From: Chitinophaga niabensis | Lineage (GTDB): Bacteria; Bacteroidota; Bacteroidia; Chitinophagales; Chitinophagaceae | Assembly: GCA_017849435.1 (NCBI GenBank) | Contig: JAFIGY010000012.1 | Location: 1-64,000, forward strand | Direction: 5' to 3' | Length of the DNA: 64,000 nt | Shown: positions 33,344 through 41,269 of the stretch, piece by piece | Numbering within the stretch: the stretch's first letter is position 1 | How the letters are laid out: each line of letters starts with the position of its first letter | The notes under the pieces: generated by a model | What the model saw: the letters and a program-made list of their open reading frames with translations, nothing else | What the model was told of the DNA's origin: nothing | Database searches by the model: none | Program-made: the position numbers and the translations under genes

Positions 33344-34594
33344 ATGCAAACTGAAAAAGTGGATGTACTCGTTATCGGCGCCGGTCCCTCCGGATCAGTG
33401 GCCGCATCCATTATCAATAAGGCCGGCTATTCCGTGAAAGTGGTGGAAAAAATGAAATTCCCCCGCTTCGTGATCGGGGAGAGCCTGTTGCCGCGCTGCA
33501 TGGACGCCCTTACAGAAGCGGGTTTCATTGATGCAGTGTCCGAAAAGGGATTCCAGAAGAAATTCGGGGCCAAGTTCGTGAAGAACGGCAAGGTATGTGA
33601 CTTCACTTTCGAAGAGCAGCATACGCCCGGCTGGACCTGGACCTGGCAGGTACCGCGTGCGGATTTCGATAAAACACTTGCGGACACCGTGCAGAAAATG
33701 GGCGTACCCGTAGAGTATGAAACAACCGTAACAGATATTAAATTCTCCGGCTCCGATTCCGTTACCACCGTGGAAGATATTCACGGCAATAAAAAACAGA
33801 TCGAAGCACGTTTTATAGTGGATGGAAGCGGTTATGGCCGCGTGATCCCGAAACTTTTCGGGCTGGACAAACCTTCCGTGCTGCAACCGCGGAAAGCGCT
33901 CTTTGCGCATACGCAGGACGTCCGCCGTTCCCTCGCCGACGAACCCAACCGCATCACCGCGGTCGTTCACCAGAAGGGCGTCTGGATCTGGATCATCCCT
34001 TTCTCTACCGGCGTCACTTCCGTAGGCTTTGTTGGGGATCATACTTTCCACGACCAATACAAAGGCACACAGGAAGAACAGTTCCGTGCCATGCTGGAGG
34101 CGGAGCCACACACCCGCGAGCGTTTCCGGGACGTGCAGTTCGTATTCGAACCCAGAGTGCTGGAAGCGTGGTCGGCTACCACGGATAAGTTTTATGGTGA
34201 GGGGTTTGTGCTCACCGGCAACGTCACCGAATTTCTGGACCCGATCTTCTCATCCGGCGTAACTTTGGCTACCGTTTCCAGCCAGACGGCGGCGAAGCTG
34301 GTGATCAGGAAATTACAGGGCGAGGCGGTGGATTGGGAAAAAGATTACATGGAACCCACCATGCAGGGCGTGAACGTTTTCCGTTCTTATGTAATGGCCT
34401 GGTATGAAGGTACTTTGGATACGATCTTCTTCTCGAAGAACCCGGATCCGGTGATCAAACAGCAGATATGCTCCGTATTGGCAGGATATGTGTGGGATCA
34501 AAGCAATCCTTATGTGAAAAATCATGAGGAGGCACTCAAGCGCCTGGCGCGTTTGATCGAACTGACAGAAAAACTGAATCCGACGGTTGAATAA
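33344..34594 (+). CDS. Flavin-dependent halogenase/hydroxylase-like oxidoreductase
   Basis: The 416-residue protein has the FAD motif GAGPSG (12-17), the substrate-side FVIGESLLPR segment, and WIWIIP (214-219), which fits the WxWxIP mark of flavin-dependent halogenases. The segment GNVTEFLDPIFSSGV is also typical of this family. Known relatives chlorinate phenols or pyrroles, and some related proteins hydroxylate or reduce. Flexirubin rings occur in chlorinated and in plain forms, so ring chlorination or hydroxylation of the aryl head is likely. Confidence 0.86.
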   Translation: MQTEKVDVLVIGAGPSGSVAASIINKAGYSVKVVEKMKFPRFVIGESLLPRCMDALTEAGFIDAVSEKGFQKKFGAKFVKNGKVCDFTFEEQHTPGWTWTWQVPRADFDKTLADTVQKMGVPVEYETTVTDIKFSGSDSVTTVEDIHGNKKQIEARFIVDGSGYGRVIPKLFGLDKPSVLQPRKALFAHTQDVRRSLADEPNRITAVVHQKGVWIWIIPFSTGVTSVGFVGDHTFHDQYKGTQEEQFRAMLEAEPHTRERFRDVQFVFEPRVLEAWSATTDKFYGEGFVLTGNVTEFLDPIFSSGVTLATVSSQTAAKLVIRKLQGEAVDWEKDYMEPTMQGVNVFRSYVMAWYEGTLDTIFFSKNPDPVIKQQICSVLAGYVWDQSNPYVKNHEEALKRLARLIELTEKLNPTVE

Positions 34595-34595
34595 C

Positions 34596-35198
34596 GTGAA
34601 CGCATATATTACATCCAGCTGTGTCATCCGTAACAATACGGTGATAAAGAACGGTCAAAGTATCCTGGAAGCACCGGGAACTGTGCTGCCGGAATTCCTG
34701 CGCAGCCTGTACGACCGTTTCAGCGGACAGTACCCGAAGTTCCACAAGATGGACCTGCTCAGCAAACTGGGTTGGGCCGCGGTGGAGATACTGCTGCAGA
34801 ACATGCCGTTGGAAGGCTATGCGCCGGAAGATACCGGCGTGGTACTGGCTAACACCAGCAGCAGTCTGGATACGGATGAGCGTTACTATGAAACCGTGAG
34901 CGAGATCGCCAGTCCGGCTTTGTTCGTTTACACCCTCCCCAACATCGTGATCGGGGAGATCAGTATTCGGCACAGACTGAAAGGGGAGAACGCATTTTTT
35001 ATAGCGGAAGGGTTTGATATTCCCTTCATCACCGGTTATGTGCAGCAACTGTTGGATACCGGCGCGGTACAGGCCTGCATTTGCGGCTGGCTGGAGCAGT
35101 ACCACGACCAGTACGAAGCGGCGCTGTACCTGGTGGAAAAGCAGGAGCGCGGGATGGCAAAGCCGTTGAGCGCGGCAGAAATTCAAAAATTGTATTGA
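34596..35198 (+). CDS. Truncated ketosynthase-like protein without catalytic Cys
   Basis: This 200-residue protein aligns by eye with the N-terminal half of ketosynthases. MNAYITSSCVI matches the start of the degenerate ketosynthase encoded at 36663, and YTLPNIVIGEISIRHRLKG matches the region before the active site. Where the Cys should be it reads FFIAEGFDIPF, and the C-terminal half with both His residues is absent. GTG 34596 is preferred; the longest frame uses TTG 34587 inside the previous gene. It may be a non-catalytic partner or scaffold. It is not a frameshift remnant, as no matching second half follows. Confidence 0.75.
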   Translation: MNAYITSSCVIRNNTVIKNGQSILEAPGTVLPEFLRSLYDRFSGQYPKFHKMDLLSKLGWAAVEILLQNMPLEGYAPEDTGVVLANTSSSLDTDERYYETVSEIASPALFVYTLPNIVIGEISIRHRLKGENAFFIAEGFDIPFITGYVQQLLDTGAVQACICGWLEQYHDQYEAALYLVEKQERGMAKPLSAAEIQKLY

Positions 35199-35205
35199 AT
35201 CATAT

Positions 35206-35469
35206 ATGGAAAAGTTGATGGAAGATCTGAAAGAGCAGATCATTCGACAATTGAATTTGCAGGAAGTGAAACCGGAAGATATCGGCAATGATCAGCCGCT
35301 GTTCAAGGAAGGGCTGGGCCTCGATTCGATCGATGCTTTGGAGCTGATCGTATTGCTGCAACAATATCATAATGTACGTATCGCCAACCCGGAAGACGGC
35401 CCGAATATTTTTTATTCCATACGTACCATGGCGGAATACATCACTGCGCAACAAAACAAAACTGCATGA
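35206..35469 (+). CDS. Acyl carrier protein (second of two)
   Basis: The 87-residue carrier has the phosphopantetheine Ser41 in GLDSIDALEL. It differs clearly from the first carrier, so each may serve a distinct step, such as starter loading versus extension. The next ketosynthase gene overlaps its stop by four bases, suggesting a dedicated partnership. Confidence 0.94.
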   Translation: MEKLMEDLKEQIIRQLNLQEVKPEDIGNDQPLFKEGLGLDSIDALELIVLLQQYHNVRIANPEDGPNIFYSIRTMAEYITAQQNKTA

Positions 35470-36656
35470 GCGGAAATGTATGGATAGCAGGCGGCGGCGT
35501 GATCTGCGGCATAGGCGATAACCTGGCGGCCTGCCTGGAAGCATTTGAAAAGATGCAACCAGGCATGGGCACCATGCAGCACCTGCATTCCGTGCATGCG
35601 CCAACATTTCCGGTAGCGGAAGTGAAGGCGGATAACACCACGCTCGCTGCGAGGGCAGGAATGCCCGAACACTGGAGCAGAACGGCTTTGCTGAGCATGA
35701 TCGCCGCCCGGGAAGCATGGGATAGCACAGGGTTGCAGGCATTGTCCAAATACCGGGCAGGGCTTGTATCTGCTAACACCGTAGGCGGGATGGACAAAAC
35801 GGAAGGCTTTATGGAAGCATTCCTGGAAAACAATACCAAAGGCCGCCTGCGGGATGTGGTGCATCATGAATGCGGCAGTGTAACGGAACTGGTGGCAGAC
35901 GCCCTCGGCATCCGGCATCATGTTTCCACCATCAGCACCGCCTGTTCATCCGCAGCCAACGCCCTTATGTACGGCGCCCGTATGATCCGCAACGGCCTGC
36001 TGGATGTGGTGATAGCTGGAGGAACAGATTCCCTCACCCGCTTCACCCTCAACGGGTTCAACACGCTGATGATCCTGGACCAGCAGCCCTGCCGTCCATT
36101 CGATGACACCCGCACCGGGCTGAATCTGGGCGAGGGCGCGGGTTACGTTGTGCTGGTATCAGACGAGGCAGCGAAAGACATACAACCCTGGTGCCGGCTG
36201 AGCGGCTTCGCCAATGCGAATGATGCCTATCATCAAACAGCATCGTCACCGGAAGGCATCGGGAATTATAAAGCCATGAAAGGCGCATTGGACATGAGCG
36301 GATTGCAGCCGGCCGATATCGGTTACATCAACCTGCACGGCACCGGTACGCAGAATAACGACAGCTCGGAAGGATTGGCCATTGAAAGACTGTTTGCACC
36401 GGTATTTCCGCCGATGAGCTCTACCAAGAGCTTCACCGGGCACACCCTCGGTGCAAGCGGCGGGATCGAGGCCGTGTTTGCTGCATATGGTCTGAAAGAA
36501 GGCATCATTTATCCGAATGCGCGTTTCACCACGCAGATGAAAGAAGTGCCCTTTGCACCGGCTGTTGCTTTCTCCCGCGGGAATGCATTCCGGCATGTGA
36601 TGTCCAATTCATTCGGGTTTGGCGGGAATTGTTCCAGCCTGGTTTTTTCAAAGTAG
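35466..36656 (+). CDS. Beta-ketoacyl-ACP synthase, catalytically complete (third of three)
   Basis: The 396-residue ketosynthase has Cys160 in STACSSAAN, His in NLHGTGTQNNDSSEG and His in TKSFTGHTLGASGG. It is followed after six bases by the degenerate ketosynthase gene, the same order as the ketosynthase/chain-length-factor pairs of type II polyketide systems. In studied aryl polyene pathways a ketosynthase and a chain-length-factor-like protein form the extending heterodimer, so this pair is the best candidate for that complex. Confidence 0.94.
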   Translation: MSGNVWIAGGGVICGIGDNLAACLEAFEKMQPGMGTMQHLHSVHAPTFPVAEVKADNTTLAARAGMPEHWSRTALLSMIAAREAWDSTGLQALSKYRAGLVSANTVGGMDKTEGFMEAFLENNTKGRLRDVVHHECGSVTELVADALGIRHHVSTISTACSSAANALMYGARMIRNGLLDVVIAGGTDSLTRFTLNGFNTLMILDQQPCRPFDDTRTGLNLGEGAGYVVLVSDEAAKDIQPWCRLSGFANANDAYHQTASSPEGIGNYKAMKGALDMSGLQPADIGYINLHGTGTQNNDSSEGLAIERLFAPVFPPMSSTKSFTGHTLGASGGIEAVFAAYGLKEGIIYPNARFTTQMKEVPFAPAVAFSRGNAFRHVMSNSFGFGGNCSSLVFSK

Positions 36657-36662
36657 CTATTT

Positions 36663-37700
36663 ATGAAGGCATATATTCAAGGCACCGGTTGTGTATCCCC
36701 GCAGGATAGCAGCGTATTTCCGGCCACCATTCGGGAGTATGAGGGCAGCCGTATGCTGGTGGCGGACCCGGATTACCGGCAGTGGATCGATGTGAAGCAG
36801 ATCCGGCGCATGGGGCGCGTGATCAAGATGGGAGTGGCCGCTTCTCATATCAGTTTGCAGGATGCCGGTGTTGCCATGCCGGACGCTATCATCATGGGCA
36901 CTGCCTACGGATGCCTGGCAGATACCGGCGTGTTCCTCAATAAGCTGGTGACGCAGAAAGAAGATATGCTTACACCTACCGCATTTATTCAAAGTACCCA
37001 CAATACCGTAGGCGGACAGATCGCGTTGCTGCTCGGGTGCCACGCCTACAATAACACCTTCGTGCATGGCGCTTTTTCAGTAGAACATGCGTTGCTGGAC
37101 AGTTTGATGTTCCTGGGGGAGGACCCTTCCCGCAAGGTGCTCACCGGTGCCGTAGATGAGATCACCGACTACAGTCATACCATCCTTTCCCGGTTTGGCC
37201 TGTACAAGCACACAAAGAACACCGGACTGCTGCAGTCCCGCACCACCGGCACCATCGCCGGAGAAGGCAGCGCTTTCTTCGTGCTCGGTGCGGAAAAGGA
37301 TGCGCAATCCAAAGCAGAACTTACCGCCGTGGAAATGCTGTACAAACCTGCATCTGCGGAAGAAGTGCGCACACATTTGGAAGCATTCTTAAAACGCCAT
37401 GGAGATGTTGATCTGCTGATTACCGGCAGAAATGGCGATGTGAAAGACGATGCCGTTTACGGAACGATAGAGGACGCCCTCTTCCCCCAACACCCTGTCG
37501 CCGCATTCAAGCACTTGTGCGGAGAATACCCCACCGCCTCCGCCTTCGCGATATGGCTCGGCACCCTCGCCCTGCAGAACCGGGAGATGCCCGCCGCGGC
37601 TATGTTCAAAGGCGCATCGCCCGCAAACCTCAAAAAAATACTGATCTGGAATCATCAACATACAACGCATCATTCTTTTATTCTTTTAACGGCATGTTGA
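36663..37700 (+). CDS. Chain-length-factor-like degenerate ketosynthase
   Basis: The 345-residue protein keeps the thiolase-fold outline (MKAYIQGTGCVSPQD at the start), but the active Cys is replaced by Ala137 in HGAFSVEHAL. The region equivalent to KSxxGHTxxAxG reads FKHLCGEYPTASAFA, lacking the His. Loss of the catalytic residues with fold retained is what chain-length factors show; they pair with an active ketosynthase and set product length. The polysaccharide deacetylase gene overlaps its end by seven bases. Confidence 0.85.
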   Translation: MKAYIQGTGCVSPQDSSVFPATIREYEGSRMLVADPDYRQWIDVKQIRRMGRVIKMGVAASHISLQDAGVAMPDAIIMGTAYGCLADTGVFLNKLVTQKEDMLTPTAFIQSTHNTVGGQIALLLGCHAYNNTFVHGAFSVEHALLDSLMFLGEDPSRKVLTGAVDEITDYSHTILSRFGLYKHTKNTGLLQSRTTGTIAGEGSAFFVLGAEKDAQSKAELTAVEMLYKPASAEEVRTHLEAFLKRHGDVDLLITGRNGDVKDDAVYGTIEDALFPQHPVAAFKHLCGEYPTASAFAIWLGTLALQNREMPAAAMFKGASPANLKKILIWNHQHTTHHSFILLTAC

Positions 37701-38470
37701 AGTACCCCGTCATACAGATCACCTGCTGGGCCGCATTTATGGCCCTGCTCGCCGTGAATCAATGGTGGACGCCGGTTTCCATATGGCTGTTCCTGCTGGT
37801 GGTGGGGATGTATCTGGGATTTACCGCCTGGGGCGCCATCTTCGTCAATTCCAATTTTTATATCAATGTATTATGCAGGGCGGACGGTGGAGAGAAGGCT
37901 GTAGCGATTTCTTTCGACGACGGACCCGCCGCCGGTAATACCCCGCAGATATTATCGATACTGCAGCAGCACCAGGTGCCGGCTGCTTTTTTTTGTATAG
38001 GGCATCGCGTGGAAGCGCATCCGGACTTACTGAAACGGATATACGAAGAAGGGCATCTTATCGGGAATCATTCCTATTCCCATCACGCGCTCTTCGATCT
38101 CTTCCCCGCACGCAAAATGGCGAACGATCTCGGCAAAGCCGATGCAGCCATCGCTGCGGCCATACAGGTAAAGCCCAAACTCTTCCGCCCGCCGTACGGG
38201 GTCACCAATCCCATGCTGGCAAAGGCGATCAAAGAAAATAATTACATCCCGGTAGGCTGGAGCATCCGCTCGATGGATACCGTGCAGCGGGATGAAAAAG
38301 CGCTACTGGCAAAAGTGACGAAGAACGTGCGGCCGGGAGACATCTTCCTGTTTCACGATACCGGCGCCGCCACTGCAAAAATATTACCCGGCCTGATCAG
38401 GTACCTGCGGGAGCAGGGATTTGCGATCAGACGGATCGATCAACTATTAAATGTACCGGCTTATGCGTAG
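37694..38470 (+). CDS. Polysaccharide deacetylase (NodB-type) membrane protein
   Basis: The 258-residue protein has two N-terminal membrane helices and a NodB domain with SFDDGP (metal Asp pair), HSYSHH (metal His) and RPPYG. Such enzymes remove N-acetyl groups from glycans such as chitin oligomers or peptidoglycan. The frame opens at 37517 in another gene; MLKYPVIQ at 37694 fits a membrane N-terminus. Together with the GT2 protein encoded downstream it suggests that the pigment, or its anchor, carries an amino-sugar-like part. That is inference from context only. Confidence 0.88.
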   Translation: MLKYPVIQITCWAAFMALLAVNQWWTPVSIWLFLLVVGMYLGFTAWGAIFVNSNFYINVLCRADGGEKAVAISFDDGPAAGNTPQILSILQQHQVPAAFFCIGHRVEAHPDLLKRIYEEGHLIGNHSYSHHALFDLFPARKMANDLGKADAAIAAAIQVKPKLFRPPYGVTNPMLAKAIKENNYIPVGWSIRSMDTVQRDEKALLAKVTKNVRPGDIFLFHDTGAATAKILPGLIRYLREQGFAIRRIDQLLNVPAYA

Positions 38471-39092
38471 ATGGATCATGGCAGGCTGCTGCCTGCTGGC
38501 TTTAAACGCCGCGGCGCAAACAGGTTTCAAACCTGTGGGTAACCTGGAAGCCTTCAAACAGCAGTTTGCAAAAGCTGCGCAGAATACGCAATCCATAAAA
38601 AGCGATTTTGTGCAGGAGAAGAACCTGAACATGCTCTCTGAAAAGATCGTGAGCAAAGGGAAATTCTGGTTCAAGAAGGAGAATAAGGTGCGGATGGAAT
38701 ACCTTAGCCCTACGCACTATCTGATGATCGTGAACGGGAAGTCTTTCCGCATCAAGGATTCCCGCAGCGACAGAAGCATTGCCGCCAGCGGGAACAAGCT
38801 GTTCGAACAGATCAGCAAGATCACCGCGGATTGCGTGCAGGGGAATGTATTGGGGAATAAGGACTTTACCACCAAAGTACAGGAGAATACGCAGTACTAT
38901 CTCCTGCAAATGACGCCGGTGACCAAGGGCCTGAAGGATTTTTTCGCGTCCATCGAACTGCTGGTGGACAAGAAAGACCTCTCTGTGGTAAAGATCACCA
39001 TGCATGAGCCCTCCGGCGATGATACCATGATCAGCTTTACACAGAAAGAAATGAACGTGAATATACCGGATGAGACTTTTGCGCTTAAATAG
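38463..39092 (+). CDS. LolA-like outer-membrane lipoprotein carrier protein
   Basis: The 209-residue protein has a signal peptide (MRRWIMAGCCLLALNAAAQ) and the LolA-like fold: SIKSDFVQEKNLNML, then KGKFWFKKENKVRMEYLSP and a C-terminal DETFALK. LolA ferries lipoproteins across the periplasm, and cluster-linked relatives are thought to carry the aryl polyene lipid. ATG 38463 is preferred over 38451 because of the signal peptide. It overlaps both neighbours. Confidence 0.87.
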   Translation: MRRWIMAGCCLLALNAAAQTGFKPVGNLEAFKQQFAKAAQNTQSIKSDFVQEKNLNMLSEKIVSKGKFWFKKENKVRMEYLSPTHYLMIVNGKSFRIKDSRSDRSIAASGNKLFEQISKITADCVQGNVLGNKDFTTKVQENTQYYLLQMTPVTKGLKDFFASIELLVDKKDLSVVKITMHEPSGDDTMISFTQKEMNVNIPDETFALK

Positions 39093-39696
39093 CTGGCTGC
39101 TGCTGACCTGCCTGCTGGCCTCCTGCGGCTCTGCTTACCGCTCTCTGCAGCGCACCGGCGGAGATGCGGCCTGCATCAAACGTTTTCAGCCGCAGTTCAC
39201 AGGGTCGGTATTGTATAATACGCAGGTGGAAGTGCTGAACCACCACTTCAGCGGCCTCCTTGTATTCAAGCCGATGCCGGACAGCAGCATGCGTGTAGTG
39301 TTCATGACGGAAACGGGCGTCAAGTTCTTCGATTTCGCATTCGGGAAAGACGGCTCGTTCACCAAACATTACATGCTGCCGAAAATGGACAGGAAGGCTG
39401 TCGTGAAAACGCTGAAGAAGGATTTTGAAATGGTACTGATGCGGCAGGACCCCGCAACGGCAGAAGCTTTTATGAAGGACGACCTCCGGTACACCGCGTT
39501 CAAACTGAAGAAAGGGAAGATCTATTATATCACGGACAAGGATTGCAGGGCGCTGCTCCGGGTAGAGAACGGCTCCGGCCGCAAACCCGTAGTGGAAGCC
39601 TGGCTCACCGCTTACCGGAATGGTGTGCCGGATTCTATCCTGATACAGCATAAAGTCGTAAAATTTAATATTTCATCACAACGCGTGGAAAAATAA
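39070..39696 (+). CDS. Lipoprotein of unknown function, LolB-like position
   Basis: The 208-residue protein has a strong lipobox (LLASC, Cys at 19) and a beta-rich mature part (FTGSVLYNTQVEVLNHHFSGLLVF). It overlaps the LolA-like gene by 23 bases and the dehydratase gene by one. The position next to a LolA-like carrier suggests an outer membrane acceptor analogous to LolB, but I see no sequence motif that proves this. Confidence 0.72.
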   Translation: MRLLRLNSWLLLTCLLASCGSAYRSLQRTGGDAACIKRFQPQFTGSVLYNTQVEVLNHHFSGLLVFKPMPDSSMRVVFMTETGVKFFDFAFGKDGSFTKHYMLPKMDRKAVVKTLKKDFEMVLMRQDPATAEAFMKDDLRYTAFKLKKGKIYYITDKDCRALLRVENGSGRKPVVEAWLTAYRNGVPDSILIQHKVVKFNISSQRVEK

Positions 39697-40058
39697 TGTT
39701 AGAAGGAAAATTCTATACGATCGTTGCACAAACGCAACCGGATGCGCAAACTGTTCACACTACTATCGCGTGGAACGCCGCCCATCCTGTTTTTGGTGGT
39801 CATTTCCCCGATCAGCCGGTAGTACCGGGTGTTTGCATGATGCAAACCATCCAGGAGCTGCTCTCCGGCGCTGTGGGCAGGAAATTGCTGGTAGAAAAAG
39901 CCGCGAACATGAAATTCCTGAATATGATCGACCCGCGGCAGGCGCCGCAGGTTACCGTTGAAATCACGTACACGGAAGTGGAAGGCGCATTCAGGGCGAA
40001 TGCCGTGATTAAACACGAAGCCATCACCTTCCTGAAATTCCAGGGATTGTTCAGATAA
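39696..40058 (+). CDS. Hot-dog 3-hydroxyacyl-ACP dehydratase (second of two)
   Basis: The 120-residue FabZ/FabA-like hot-dog protein has the catalytic His36 in GGHFPDQPVVPG and Glu54 in TIQELLS. Unlike the dehydratase encoded at 29583 it keeps the canonical HFP motif, so it is the likelier active dehydratase for forming the polyene. It overlaps both neighbours by one base. Confidence 0.9.
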   Translation: MLEGKFYTIVAQTQPDAQTVHTTIAWNAAHPVFGGHFPDQPVVPGVCMMQTIQELLSGAVGRKLLVEKAANMKFLNMIDPRQAPQVTVEITYTEVEGAFRANAVIKHEAITFLKFQGLFR

Positions 40059-41254
40059 TGACACCGCAAGCTACATACGATGCACAATTTGAAGCCCGCA
40101 AAGTTTGCGTGCTGATACCCACGTACAATAACGCCGGTACGCTGGGGAACGTTTTGCGCGATGTGCTGGCCTACACCCGGCACGTGATTGTGGTGAGCGA
40201 CGGCGCTACGGACCATACCGCGGAGGTATTGGCGCAGTTCCCGGAAGTTGCGGTAGTGGCTTATTCGCCCAACCGCGGGAAAGGTATCGCCCTGCGCCGG
40301 GGTTTCCGGTATGCCACAGAGCAGGGATATGATTACGCGATCACGATGGATGCGGACGGGCAGCATTTTGCATCAGACATCCCGGTGTTCCTCGAAAAGC
40401 TGGAAACCGAGCCTGACGCCATTTTCATCGGCGCGCGCAACCTGCAGCAGGAGAACATGCCGGGCAAGAACACGTTTGCCAACAAGTTCTCCAACTTCTG
40501 GTTCTATGTGGAAACAGGATTGAAAGGACCGGATACACAATCCGGCTACCGCCTCTATCCCCTCCACGCCATGAAGGGAATGCGGTTCTCCTGTACGAAG
40601 TATGAATTTGAGATTGAAGTGCTGGTGAAATGTTCCTGGAGAGGGATTAAGATCGAATGGATACCGGTGCAGGTCTATTACCCGCCGGCGGAAGAACGCG
40701 TATCGCACTTCCGGCCCTTCCGCGATTTTTCCCGCATCAGTGTGTTGAACACCGTATTGGTGACCATCGCATTTGCGTATATCCATCCCCGTAATTTCAT
40801 CCGCTTTATCTTTTCCAAAGGCGGTTTGAAGCAACTGCTCCGGGAATATTTGATGAGCCCGGAAGAAAGCAACGGCCGGAAAGCCCTGTCCGTCGGTTTC
40901 GGCGTGTTCATGGGAATCGTGCCGCTATGGGGCTTTCAAATGCTCGTGGCCCTGGTGACCGCGGCATTGCTGAAACTGAATAAAGGTCTCGTGTTCATCG
41001 CAGCCAATATCAGCATTCCTCCCATGATCCCGCTGATCATTTACATGAGTTTTGTAACGGGGCGGCTATATGTGAAACAGGATGCTACCTGGCTGCTTTT
41101 CAAAAAAGATATCACTCTCGCGTCCATACAGCAGAACCTCTTGCAATATATCAGCGGAAGTATTACGCTCGCGATCATTGCAGGATTGCTGGCGGGAGGG
41201 ATCACATATGTGTTGTTGCAGGTGTTCCGCAGGAAACGCCTGGTGGCAGATTAA
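40058..41254 (+). CDS. GT2 glycosyltransferase fused to DUF2062
   Basis: The 398-residue protein has an N-terminal GT-A domain (CVLIPTYNNAGTLGNVL at 17-33, MDADGQHF near 108 with the DxD metal site). A C-terminal DUF2062 membrane domain follows (about residues 255-390; GFGVFMGIVPLWGFQM). This architecture recurs in aryl polyene clusters. It could transfer a sugar to a lipid carrier or to the polyene on the inner membrane. The sugar donor is unknown. Confidence 0.9.
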   Translation: MTPQATYDAQFEARKVCVLIPTYNNAGTLGNVLRDVLAYTRHVIVVSDGATDHTAEVLAQFPEVAVVAYSPNRGKGIALRRGFRYATEQGYDYAITMDADGQHFASDIPVFLEKLETEPDAIFIGARNLQQENMPGKNTFANKFSNFWFYVETGLKGPDTQSGYRLYPLHAMKGMRFSCTKYEFEIEVLVKCSWRGIKIEWIPVQVYYPPAEERVSHFRPFRDFSRISVLNTVLVTIAFAYIHPRNFIRFIFSKGGLKQLLREYLMSPEESNGRKALSVGFGVFMGIVPLWGFQMLVALVTAALLKLNKGLVFIAANISIPPMIPLIIYMSFVTGRLYVKQDATWLLFKKDITLASIQQNLLQYISGSITLAIIAGLLAGGITYVLLQVFRRKRLVAD

Positions 41255-41269
41255 CAATTATAACATTCA

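Noticed and set aside
31099-36656. DarB-like KASIII enzyme among the cluster ketosynthases
   Set aside because: All the active ketosynthases have the Cys-His-His arrangement of FabF-type enzymes, not the Cys-His-Asn of KASIII.
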